From NCBI GenBank assembly GCA_903858975.1, contig CAIOKW010000269.1:1-17964 (forward strand): DNA of 17,964 nucleotides, given 5' to 3'. Position 1 is the stretch's first letter; each line of letters begins with the position of its first letter. Both the position numbers and the translations under genes were made by a program. Shown piece after piece: positions 1 through 6,686 of the stretch. The notes under the pieces were generated by a model, which was not told where the DNA came from, did no database searches, and saw nothing but the letters and a program-made list of their open reading frames with translations. This DNA comes from Oligoflexia bacterium. GTDB taxonomy: Bacteria; Bdellovibrionota; UBA1018; CAIMNF01.

Positions 1-23
1 CAATATTTTGAAATGCATAGAAA

Positions 24-527
24 TTACGCCATCACACTTTGGTTCAGATCTCGCTCGTAAATGCCAATGACCTCAGCCGTATCGATCACGTGATCTCTCA
101 GTGCCTGTTTGAATAGCTTGATGTCTGCACCCGGTGGAATCCCAAGCGGCGCCTTTAACGCGTAGATCTTAATATGATAGCGATGCTTACCATGCCCAAT
201 TGGCGGCAGTGGCCCACCGTAGCCAAGCTCCCCAAACGAATTCAAGCCCTGATCCATGGAGACGGGAAGTTCTAATCGATCCTTTTGAGGGAGTCCCTCT
301 GGGAGTGCACTTACATTCGGCGAAATATTATAGGCAATCCAATGGACAAAGGCTTGAAGCTTCCCTTCGGGAGAAATTGCATCCATGTCTTCACATAAAA
401 TGGCAAAGCCCTCGCACCCCTTGGGCTCGCCATTCCACCGTAAAGAGGGAGAAACATTTTCCCCTGCACCCGTGTATCGTTTTGGAATCCAATCTTTATT
501 CCGAAAAACAGGACTTGAAATTTCCAT
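24..527 (-). CDS. YbhB/YbcL-type phosphatidylethanolamine-binding protein (PEBP) family
   Basis: A 167-residue cytoplasmic protein of the PEBP family, the bacterial YbhB/YbcL branch. These proteins have a small anion pocket; most bacterial members have no proven substrate. Visible family marks are the acidic DMD at residues 47-49, FVHW at 60-63, YGGPLPP at 103-109 and HRY at 115-117, which together build the ligand site. Length is normal for the family. I chose the ATG at 527 because AAGGAGG lies 8 bases upstream; an in-frame TTG at 548 would place that site inside the coding sequence. There is no signal peptide. It diverges from the desaturase gene across about 240 bases and has no obvious partner. 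Confidence 0.9.
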   Translation of the reverse strand: MEISSPVFRNKDWIPKRYTGAGENVSPSLRWNGEPKGCEGFAILCEDMDAISPEGKLQAFVHWIAYNISPNVSALPEGLPQKDRLELPVSMDQGLNSFGELGYGGPLPPIGHGKHRYHIKIYALKAPLGIPPGADIKLFKQALRDHVIDTAEVIGIYERDLNQSVMA

Positions 528-576
528 GGTGCGCTCCTCCTTCGTCAATAGAACTCAATCTAAAGGAGCAGCTAGT

Positions 577-639
577 GTGCCAAAAACGAAAGAATTACCC
601 TGTGCACTGAATGATGCATACGTCTGCTGCAAACGATAA
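577..639 (+). CDS. possible 20-codon small ORF (GTG start, strong Shine-Dalgarno)
   Basis: A GTG at 577 is preceded by AAGGAG with an 8-base spacing and opens a 20-codon frame ending in TAA at 637. The peptide is basic with three cysteines, two of them adjacent near the C-terminus. It lies in the gap between the PEBP gene and the desaturase, on the desaturase strand and about 130 bases upstream of it. It could be a leader peptide, a free small protein or chance. I do not recognise it. The rest of the gap, 640-768, shows no further gene or clear promoter. Confidence 0.2.
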   Translation: MPKTKELPCALNDAYVCCKR

Positions 640-768
640 ACACGCCCATCTCCAACTCAAGCTTGATCATCACTACATAGGTAAGATGAATGTAAGTTCT
701 TCCTCTCGTCTCACTCTCTCCGCCAGTCGATCCTCTCTTGAGTTATTCTGAGGCCTAACGGAGAACAA

Positions 769-1581
769 ATGTCCCAAACTACTGCCCCAATTAAAACTAT
801 TCATCGTACTAATTTATTTTGGATCCTCACGGTTCATCTCTTAGCTCTGGCAGCGATTCCATTTTTTACTTGGCCCCGATTTTGGGTCGTGGTGCTTGGC
901 GTATTCTTTGTGGCACCGCTTGGAATCAATATGGGTTACCACCGACTCATTTCCCATCAAGCTTTTAAATCCCCTCGATGGCTCACCTACTCACTCGCCA
1001 CTCTAGGTGCAGCACTTGGGGGAGGAGCGCCCATTGCTTGGGCTGCATCTCACCGCGTCCACCATCACTATTCCGATCAAGAGCAAGATCCACACAATTC
1101 AAGACGAGGATTTTGGTACTCCCATATCCTCCACCTCTTTGAAACGGCTGACTCAGAAACAAATGAACGTGAGATCAAGCGTTATGCCTCTGATTTGCTC
1201 AAAAGCCCTTACTTAGTTTGGTTGAATCGAAATTGGATTTGGTTTGCAGTCGCTACCCTCCCCATTGCCTACGCGATTGGAGGGATCGGATTAGTTCTCT
1301 GTGGAGTTTTTTTTAGGCTCGCCTTCATGTGGCATGTGATGTGGTTTGTAAACTCGGCCACCCATAAATGGGGCTATCGAAACTATCAAACCCACGATCG
1401 TACCACCAATTGTTGGTGGGTTGGCCTTCTCGCAGCTGGAGAAGGGTGGCACAACAATCACCATGCGCATCCCACTTGCGCAGCCCATGGCCGTAAATGG
1501 TGGGAGTTCGACCTCACTTATCTCATGATTTGTACATTTGAGAAAATAGGCATCATTCACGATGTAAAGCATCCCCGGTAG
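769..1581 (+). CDS. acyl-CoA/acyl-lipid fatty acid desaturase (membrane di-iron)
   Basis: An integral membrane fatty acid desaturase of the stearoyl-CoA delta-9 desaturase type, 270 residues. It would insert a double bond into membrane acyl chains using a di-iron centre, oxygen and an electron donor. The three histidine boxes are all present: HRLISH at 58-63, HRVHH at 95-99 and HNNHH at 228-232, plus the family NSATHKWG segment around 195-202. Hydrophobic segments lie near 15-55, 73-90 and 155-195, as expected for four membrane spans. The start ATG at 769 has GGAG 5 bases upstream. No fused cytochrome b5 domain is present, so an external ferredoxin or cytochrome is needed. The next gene begins 40 bases downstream on the same strand. 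Confidence 0.93.
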   Translation: MSQTTAPIKTIHRTNLFWILTVHLLALAAIPFFTWPRFWVVVLGVFFVAPLGINMGYHRLISHQAFKSPRWLTYSLATLGAALGGGAPIAWAASHRVHHHYSDQEQDPHNSRRGFWYSHILHLFETADSETNEREIKRYASDLLKSPYLVWLNRNWIWFAVATLPIAYAIGGIGLVLCGVFFRLAFMWHVMWFVNSATHKWGYRNYQTHDRTTNCWWVGLLAAGEGWHNNHHAHPTCAAHGRKWWEFDLTYLMICTFEKIGIIHDVKHPR

Positions 1582-1592
1582 CACAAATATTG

Positions 1593-1619
1593 CACTCCCC
1601 CACTTTGAGTGAGGGAGTG
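1593..1619 (+). promoter_or_regulatory. hairpin covering the ribosome binding site of the downstream gene
   Basis: The bases 1593-1604 pair with 1608-1619 (one C/A mismatch, 3-base loop), giving an 11-pair stem right after the desaturase stop. No T-run follows, so it is a poor intrinsic terminator. The right arm contains GAGGGAG, the Shine-Dalgarno of the gene starting at ATG 1622, so the structure would hide that site. A role in translational control or in mRNA 3'-end protection is inference. Confidence 0.5.
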
Positions 1620-1621
1620 TT

Positions 1622-2476
1622 ATGAAAAATCTAGGCCTGAAATTATTGTCAATCTTCGTCATTGTCGGAGTGACTGGCAATGACGCTCGCGCTTACTTAC
1701 AGAATTCACCCATTGTTCATGTGGAGCGAGGAGATGCCGAGACCAGGTACCCCGAACATTTAATTTACTTTGCCGATGGCAGAGTGGGACGGGTAGCAAG
1801 CAAGAAGGAATCCTTTCTTCATGATCTTGATCTCGCCAAAAAAAATGGGCAAGAACTCACGGTTGAACTCAGTGACGAGCACACGATTCAATCGTGGAAA
1901 CTGAAAACTCCATCCGAACGGGTTCCGACCCCAACTCCGCCCCCGGTGGAAACGGTATACGAACCCTCCATCATTGACCCGAAATCTGCGGACCAGATTT
2001 TTAGTGAAATGAACCCACACTTCAGAACGCGTGCTCAGTGCTACAATAAAGCGCATGTATGGGCCTTTGAAGCCTCTGCAAAACACCAACTCAATTCAAT
2101 GAAGGTTTTCATGTTTTTCACCGCGAAATATATCCGAGAGTACCGTTACCAGTGGTGGTTTCATGTCTCCCCTTTCACTTATGTCAAAACCGATCATGAA
2201 GTATCGGAAAGGGTACTGGATTACTATTTCATGAAAGAACCGGTCTCCATGCGGACTTGGTCGGATCACTTTATCGCGCCTAAAACCGAATGCCCAACCG
2301 TGACCCATTACTCGGACTATGATCAGCACCAAAATGATAGCTATTGCTACTTCATGAAGGTTCCCATGTTTTACTGGCAACCCCAAGATCTAGAAAAACT
2401 CGAACAAGATCAAACCGAGCGACTGAGCTTTGTTCCAGATGAAATCAGTTTTGCTTATTGGCAAGGATTTTACTAA
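1622..2476 (+). CDS. secreted protein-glutaminase-like enzyme (Gln deamidase fold)
   Basis: A 284-residue exported protein. Residues 1-24 look like a signal peptide (hydrophobic core, then ARA). A first region (25-100) is unassigned, a Pro/Thr-rich linker follows at about 101-110, then a C-terminal domain from about 120. That domain resembles bacterial protein-glutamine glutaminases, which deamidate protein glutamines with a Cys-His-Asp triad. Cys140 sits in the QCYNKAH motif, His181 in WWFHVSP and Asp200 in VLDYYF, in the order and spacing known for that family. Further cysteines (224, 242) may form a disulfide. The start ATG 1622 has GAGGGAG 4 bases upstream, inside a hairpin. Its 3' end overlaps the convergent gene by 32 bases. 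The family call is from motif memory; a different transglutaminase-like cysteine enzyme is the main alternative. Confidence 0.65.
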   Translation: MKNLGLKLLSIFVIVGVTGNDARAYLQNSPIVHVERGDAETRYPEHLIYFADGRVGRVASKKESFLHDLDLAKKNGQELTVELSDEHTIQSWKLKTPSERVPTPTPPPVETVYEPSIIDPKSADQIFSEMNPHFRTRAQCYNKAHVWAFEASAKHQLNSMKVFMFFTAKYIREYRYQWWFHVSPFTYVKTDHEVSERVLDYYFMKEPVSMRTWSDHFIAPKTECPTVTHYSDYDQHQNDSYCYFMKVPMFYWQPQDLEKLEQDQTERLSFVPDEISFAYWQGFY

Positions 2477-2957
2477 ATCCATCTGACCCGTTGGTATAGG
2501 CACTTAAATTAAAATCGAGAAAATCCTCGCCCCCAATATAAGTTTGAAATCGAATCTGTCCAAAAGGAACCGGTCCGAGGATATTCGTTAATTGTGAATC
2601 TTCATTATAAAACTCACAAATTTTCATTTGAGCCCCCAGCACTTGAACCACTTGGACCGCACCCTCTCGAGCCTCGCAATGTTGAATCACATCCTTAATC
2701 TTCTCGAGGGAATAGAGAAAACTTCGGGGTAAGGTAACCGTTTGATCCTGAATCACCCGTTCACGATAAGTCGTGAGGGTTCGAACCACAAATTGATCCG
2801 ACTCAGCATCATGCGCGAGCACTCGCTTTTCCATCACTACCGGAAAACCCTGATATTTCGCTGTATACTGAGCAAAATCACCATTTGCAGGAAATGCCCA
2901 AGTGTTCAGTGAAAAAAGAAATGAAGCTAACCCGAGAATGAATTTAGTGGTACGCAT
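2445..2957 (-). CDS. secreted protein of unknown function (third gene of minus-strand cluster)
   Basis: A 170-residue protein I do not recognise. It begins with a clear signal peptide (MRTTKF, hydrophobic core to residue 20, then WAFPANG), so it is likely periplasmic. The mature part is rich in beta-type segments and contains two cysteines. The ATG at 2957 is preferred over one at 2975 because AGGA precedes it by about 10 bases and it yields a compact signal peptide. It starts 21 bases after the stop of the chalcone-isomerase-like gene and is probably cotranscribed with it. Its last 32 bases overlap the opposite-strand glutaminase-like gene. Confidence 0.7.
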   Translation of the reverse strand: MRTTKFILGLASFLFSLNTWAFPANGDFAQYTAKYQGFPVVMEKRVLAHDAESDQFVVRTLTTYRERVIQDQTVTLPRSFLYSLEKIKDVIQHCEAREGAVQVVQVLGAQMKICEFYNEDSQLTNILGPVPFGQIRFQTYIGGEDFLDFNLSAYTNGSDGFSKILANKQN

Positions 2958-2978
2958 CGTGATCAATCCTGTCATCGA

Positions 2979-3626
2979 TTAGGGTTTTAAAAATTGAGCT
3001 TGTAGTTTCTCTAATCCAGAGTCGCTGGGTGCCCCTAACCAGATATTAAAGAAGGGCTCAATTGATGCAAGAGTTTGGTTCTTCAAGGCAAAAATTTCAC
3101 TTCCCTTGGTTTCAACCGTAAAAGAGACTTGTGCCCCGTTTTGATTGAAAATAAATGAAATCACTTGGTGGTTATTAATATCCCCTGATTTTTGAATCGC
3201 GTTCAGAAAATCACGAACGGGCGCTTCGTTCAGATCGACCTTATTTTCTTTGAACCCCTCTGAAAATCCTTCCACGATTTTATCAATTCCCACGTCTCTT
3301 AAAAAAGTCATCGACACCACTACGGGGAGGCTTTCTTTCAGAGAGGACTTCAGATGCGCGACCGTGTCGAATTCAATTTTCGCCCCATTAGAAAAAATCT
3401 GCGCCACATAAACACTAAACCAAGCAAAGACCACTTTCTTTTGTCTAAGCCCCTGAGTGACTCGCTTCAGCGCTGGGCTTCCCTCGCTCACTGAAACCGT
3501 GTCTAAGAGCTTCACTTCTTTAATATCGGATTTCGATTCGGGGCCCCATTTGACTAGTGCATGCGCTGGAGTAGATCCAAGTTGAAGGAGCAAACATCCC
3601 ATTACGGCTAAACGTGCTGAATTCAT
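2979..3626 (-). CDS. exported chalcone isomerase-like (CHI-like fold) protein
   Basis: About 215 residues with an N-terminal signal peptide (cleavage likely after AHA at residue 23). The mature part matches the bacterial chalcone-isomerase-like family, whose members are periplasmic and mostly of unknown role, perhaps binding fatty acids. Marks are the early GLRQKK...WFSVYVAQIF segment and the C-terminal FFNIWLGAP segment near residues 193-201. ATG-ATG at 3629/3626 gives the best signal peptide. A TTG further upstream at 3665 would extend it with 12 charged residues and has only a weak binding site. The gene lies 6 to 45 bases behind the rhomboid-like gene, depending on start. Flavonoid chemistry should not be inferred from the fold name. 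Confidence 0.72.
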   Translation of the reverse strand: MNSARLAVMGCLLLQLGSTPAHALVKWGPESKSDIKEVKLLDTVSVSEGSPALKRVTQGLRQKKVVFAWFSVYVAQIFSNGAKIEFDTVAHLKSSLKESLPVVVSMTFLRDVGIDKIVEGFSEGFKENKVDLNEAPVRDFLNAIQKSGDINNHQVISFIFNQNGAQVSFTVETKGSEIFALKNQTLASIEPFFNIWLGAPSDSGLEKLQAQFLKP

Positions 3627-3637
3627 CATGATTCTAT

Positions 3638-3665
3638 TTTCTACGTTCAGCCGTCTGAATGTCAA
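3638..3665 (-). promoter_or_regulatory. possible internal promoter with dyad in its spacer
   Basis: On the minus strand a perfect TTGACA (3665-3660) is followed after 16 bases by TAGAAA (3643-3638), just before the chalcone-isomerase-like start codons at 3629/3626. The spacer contains the perfect dyad TTCAG-N4-CTGAA (3646-3659). If used, the mRNA would be nearly leaderless, which weakens the case. Confidence 0.25.
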
Positions 3666-3670
3666 ACTCT

Positions 3671-4324
3671 TTAGCGGCGGAAGCTTTTTTGATAGTCTTT
3701 ACGCCGTTTCCATTGCTTCAGGCGCTGTAATAATGTCGGTCCAAAAAACAGGAGGTAGTTTGAGTAGATCGTGAGTAGGAATAGTCGATCAATCCACTCC
3801 CCCTGTAAAAAGCGATACCCCAAAAATGCAAGAGTGAGCCAACCGAGGTATTTCAACTTCACGGGAAACACCATGTAGAGCTGAATTTCATTTTCTGGAA
3901 ATAAAGCCGCTGCAGCCAAAAACAGCGTGGAATTGAAATCCGTCGTTTGAGTCACCGGGTATCCCGTGACACTCGAAAACACAATCGTAAGAATAACTGA
4001 AACCAGAATGTAAAAGGTCGTTTTAAAATCACCCCACAGGGATTCTATGGAATTTAAAATTGAATACATGAAAAACAAGGCAAAGATAAACCAAATGGGG
4101 CTGTATGAAACGGGAATCGAGAGAAAAGTAATCCATCGCCAAAGCTCACCATGCAATGCGCGGCCCGGAAGAAGCGCAAGCGTATTCATCCACCCGGGAC
4201 TGGAAAGAATCAAAAAAAACCCAAACACCTGCAGTGTGATCAGAATGATCGAGATATGAGGAATCCCTAGCCAGGGTATTTTTTTGGATAGAAATGACAA
4301 CCATTTTGGATCGGAGTGATTCAT
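3671..4324 (-). CDS. rhomboid-like integral membrane protein, probably non-protease
   Basis: A 217-residue polytopic membrane protein with about five or six hydrophobic segments (near 22-42, 68-92, 104-120, 130-142, 157-172 and 180-197) and a basic C-terminal tail. GELWRWITF at 59-67 and the ESLWGDF segment at 94-100 are typical of rhomboid-fold proteins. However, the GxSG serine motif of rhomboid proteases is missing; the equivalent stretch reads TTDFNSTLF. It is therefore probably a rhomboid pseudoprotease. The ATG at 4324 is preferred over one at 4336 because GAG lies just upstream (GAGAAGC). It is the first gene of the cluster with the chalcone-isomerase-like and unknown secreted proteins, and diverges from the HPF fusion gene. 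Confidence 0.65.
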   Translation of the reverse strand: MNHSDPKWLSFLSKKIPWLGIPHISIILITLQVFGFFLILSSPGWMNTLALLPGRALHGELWRWITFLSIPVSYSPIWFIFALFFMYSILNSIESLWGDFKTTFYILVSVILTIVFSSVTGYPVTQTTDFNSTLFLAAAALFPENEIQLYMVFPVKLKYLGWLTLAFLGYRFLQGEWIDRLFLLTIYSNYLLFFGPTLLQRLKQWKRRKDYQKSFRR

Positions 4325-4417
4325 GCTTCTCAGCATAGCAAAAGATGCTTTGCATTACCTAGGTCATTCATCACTTCTGGCACCTTAAATGCAGTCATAA
4401 AACTGGAGGCTTTTGCC

Positions 4418-5026
4418 ATGCAGGTTCCTTTACAGATTTCATTTCATCAGCTCGATCACTCAGATGCTCTAGAGTCCACAATCGTCAAGAAAGTCGCTCA
4501 GCTAGAGAAGATTTGCACTCGGATCACATCCGTACGGGTCACTGTCGGACTCTCCGAGCACCGACATCACCAGGGGAAGCTTTATACCGTGAGGATCGAT
4601 TTGACTCTACCGGGACATAATATTGTGGTCGATCGAGGACCCAGTGAGCACCACGCCCATGAAGATCCCTATGTTGCCACTCGAGATGCGTTTCGCGCAG
4701 CTCGGCGCCAACTGGAGGACTTTGTCCGAGTCAACTATCGTGGAAAGAAGCGCCACCATGAACGTCCCAACTTAGGGACAATCACGCATCTTCTTCTCGA
4801 GAAAGACGGTGGGTTTATTACCACACATGAAGGGCGGGAGATCTACTTTAACAAGAACAGCGTGATTGGCTTAAGTTATGACCAACTTGCTGTGGGTGAT
4901 GAAGTTCGCTTTAGTGAAGAACAAGGGGAAAAGGGCCCGCAAGCGAGTAGCTTAGAGAGAGTGGGCAAATGGGGAAAGCACGATATGACACTCACCCCAG
5001 CCCAAGTCGTAACCCTTCCCCGTTAA
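4418..5026 (+). CDS. HPF/RaiA-type ribosome-associated protein fused to a cold-shock-like domain
   Basis: 202 residues in two domains. Residues 1-108 form a ribosome hibernation S30AE/HPF domain (the LQISFHQLD start, then a long helix at 85-103), which binds the small subunit and silences ribosomes in slow growth. Residues about 117-184 resemble a cold-shock nucleic-acid-binding domain: GTITHLLLEKDGGFI replaces the RNP1 stretch and EIYFNKNSV the RNP2 stretch. This arrangement differs from both short HPF and long HPF, whose extra C-terminal domain mediates dimerisation. The ATG at 4418 has GGAGG 8 bases upstream. The stop lies 1 base from the stop of the convergent gene. Binding to ribosomes follows from the family; the effect of the second domain is inference. 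Confidence 0.88.
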   Translation: MQVPLQISFHQLDHSDALESTIVKKVAQLEKICTRITSVRVTVGLSEHRHHQGKLYTVRIDLTLPGHNIVVDRGPSEHHAHEDPYVATRDAFRAARRQLEDFVRVNYRGKKRHHERPNLGTITHLLLEKDGGFITTHEGREIYFNKNSVIGLSYDQLAVGDEVRFSEEQGEKGPQASSLERVGKWGKHDMTLTPAQVVTLPR

Positions 5027-5027
5027 A

Positions 5028-5348
5028 TCAAGGCGAGGATTCAAAAGGCTTTTGGTTCTCCTGGGGATCAATCAAACTCTCCTCAGGAGAGCCTGCATCC
5101 CCTTCGCGATCCTTGACCCGAATTTCTTTCACCATTCTCCCCTTTCTACCGATATCGGCATTAAGGGTCGTATTGTCGTATTCTTCAATTTCGTGGTATC
5201 CCTCATAATCGAGCTCGGTCTGAAAATTAGCATCCACTTTACTGAGTTGCTCTCCATTCATACTGACCTCTTCAGGCTGAGTCACCTCAAACGCATGATC
5301 CGTATTGATGTCGTCCAAAAGCACTCGAAATTTATGTTTTCTTCTCAT
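5028..5348 (-). CDS. small acidic protein of unknown function
   Basis: A 106-residue hydrophilic protein with a basic start (MRRKHKFR) and a long acidic, probably disordered rest; no signal peptide or membrane segment, no family I recognise. The ATG at 5348 has GGAG 5 bases upstream, which is why I prefer this frame over a 113-codon frame on the opposite strand that lacks a good binding site and has an unlikely composition. It converges with the HPF fusion gene with a 1-base gap and diverges from the methyltransferase gene. Confidence 0.6.
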   Translation of the reverse strand: MRRKHKFRVLLDDINTDHAFEVTQPEEVSMNGEQLSKVDANFQTELDYEGYHEIEEYDNTTLNADIGRKGRMVKEIRVKDREGDAGSPEESLIDPQENQKPFESSP

Positions 5349-5417
5349 GATATCTCCAAACTTAAAGGAGCAAACATCGTGCCTATCCCCTAGCATTCAA
5401 GACTCAAACAGGATAAA

Positions 5418-5447
5418 ATGTCATCTGAAAGAGGAATGAATCGGTGA
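5418..5447 (+). CDS. 9-codon upstream ORF overlapping the methyltransferase start
   Basis: ATG at 5418 with AGGA 4 bases upstream opens a 9-codon frame (MSSERGMNR) that stops with TGA at 5445-5447. That stop overlaps the GTG start of the following gene (GTGA), and the Shine-Dalgarno of that gene (GAGGA) lies inside the small frame. This is the layout of translational coupling. Whether the peptide is made is not known. Confidence 0.35.
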   Translation: MSSERGMNR

Positions 5448-6631
5448 GTTTTGATCCTTGGTATAAAGCGAGTTTTAATCTTGAGATTCCGGGTGTTCAG
5501 TTAAACCTGGACGTGCCGCACGACGTTTTTTCTACTCTCAGAATCGATGAAGGGACTTTACTGCTCCTCAATCACCTTCCTTCAAAAACACCAAAATCTG
5601 TCCTCGATATGGGTTGTGGATACGGAGCTCTCGGACTTCCACTCGCAGCTCGTTATCCGAGTGCAAAATTCGATTTAGTTGACCGGGATCTCCTTGCAGT
5701 CAAATGGGCAAAAAGAAACGCTGAAAAAAACAACCTGCCCAATGTGAACTGCTTTGGGAGTCTTGGTTTTAGAGATCTTCCCTCGCAGCAAACCCATTCC
5801 TATGATTGGATCCTCTGCAATGTCCCGGCCCGAATTGGTAAACCCTTTATTCAAAACATCTTAGAAGAAGGGCGCGCAAGACTTTCCCCCGAAGGTGAAC
5901 TTCGAGTGGTCGTGATTCTTGACCTCATTCCAACGCTGAAAGAAATCAGTGCTGATCGCGGATTTCAGATTCATGAAATTGCAATCGGTCCTCGTCATGG
6001 AATTTTCTCAGTTCATCCAGAGCACCCACAAGCTCCCATCGAAGCCATCGACCATCTCTACATCAGAGATACGGTCACTGTGGATTCCCTCTTACTGCTG
6101 CGCCCTTTTGACTTAGGAGGGGATGATCCCAAACGCCTTCAGTCGGCACTCCCTTTGTTGTTTGATACTCTGCCACGACAAAACAGCCCGAAGAAAATTC
6201 TCTGTGTTCGGAGTGCCTACGGAGCAGTTGCACTCACGTGCAGAAACCGTTACCCGGACGCTGAGATCACTGCTTTTGATCGCGACTTACTCGGAATTGA
6301 TTTCACCCGAAAAAATGATTTGAGATTGAATCAAGCCACAACACTTCGTTATCGAGAACACGCATCCGTCATGGATGCGCTTTCAGCCGATGATCGATTT
6401 GACCTGATCACCATTGAACTCTCTCCCTCCGCAGGAGAAGCCGTAGCGGAAGCCGAGTTAAGAGTGCTTCATCAGCATCTTAGTCCAGGCGGCCGATGCC
6501 TGATTCTGGCCCTCGATAAGGTGGCAAAAGACTGGGTGAAGCCCTTGGGAACGCGTATAAACCTTCCCCTGTCGTCCCTTGCCAGTCGAGTGGGGTTTAC
6601 CGTGTTTCAGCTAGACTCTTCCCATCCTTAA
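5444..6631 (+). CDS. tandem class I SAM-dependent methyltransferase (RsmC/MTS-like), second copy degenerate
   Basis: 395 residues with two related Rossmann methyltransferase domains. The N-terminal copy (about 20-200) has a classic SAM-binding motif I, DMGCGYGALG at 55-64, the acidic D80 after strand 2, and NVPA at 126-129 where RNA and protein N-methyltransferases usually have NPPY/F. The C-terminal copy (about 210-390) keeps the pattern but has lost the glycine motif (CVRSAYGAVAL at 254-264) and any NPPY motif. Both share a DRDLL stretch (80-84 and 279-283), which argues for duplication. In RsmC and RlmG the degenerate half is N-terminal, so the order here is reversed. The substrate, perhaps rRNA, cannot be named. 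The GTG start has GAGGA 9 bases upstream and overlaps a 9-codon ORF. Confidence 0.78.
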   Translation: MSFDPWYKASFNLEIPGVQLNLDVPHDVFSTLRIDEGTLLLLNHLPSKTPKSVLDMGCGYGALGLPLAARYPSAKFDLVDRDLLAVKWAKRNAEKNNLPNVNCFGSLGFRDLPSQQTHSYDWILCNVPARIGKPFIQNILEEGRARLSPEGELRVVVILDLIPTLKEISADRGFQIHEIAIGPRHGIFSVHPEHPQAPIEAIDHLYIRDTVTVDSLLLLRPFDLGGDDPKRLQSALPLLFDTLPRQNSPKKILCVRSAYGAVALTCRNRYPDAEITAFDRDLLGIDFTRKNDLRLNQATTLRYREHASVMDALSADDRFDLITIELSPSAGEAVAEAELRVLHQHLSPGGRCLILALDKVAKDWVKPLGTRINLPLSSLASRVGFTVFQLDSSHP

Positions 6632-6686
6632 TGATACGCCATTCCAAATTTTAGACCCTGCCGTAAACCGAGAATTTGGAGAGAAA

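Noticed and set aside
3951..3970. A near-palindrome GTCAC-CGGG-TAT-CCC-GTGAC.
   Set aside because: It lies in the rhomboid-like coding sequence, explained by the codons for VTGYPVT, with no T-run or regulatory context.
3587..5378. A 14-base identical stretch (AAGGAGCAAACATC) at 3586-3599 and 5365-5378, and a similar TAAAGGAGCA-N6-GTGCC at 561 and 5363.
   Set aside because: A 14-base match is expected about once by chance in a window of this size, and one copy lies inside a coding sequence.
5052..5393. A 113-codon plus-strand frame opposite the small acidic protein.
   Set aside because: It has no good ribosome binding site and an implausible composition, while the minus-strand frame has GGAG at 5 bases from its ATG.
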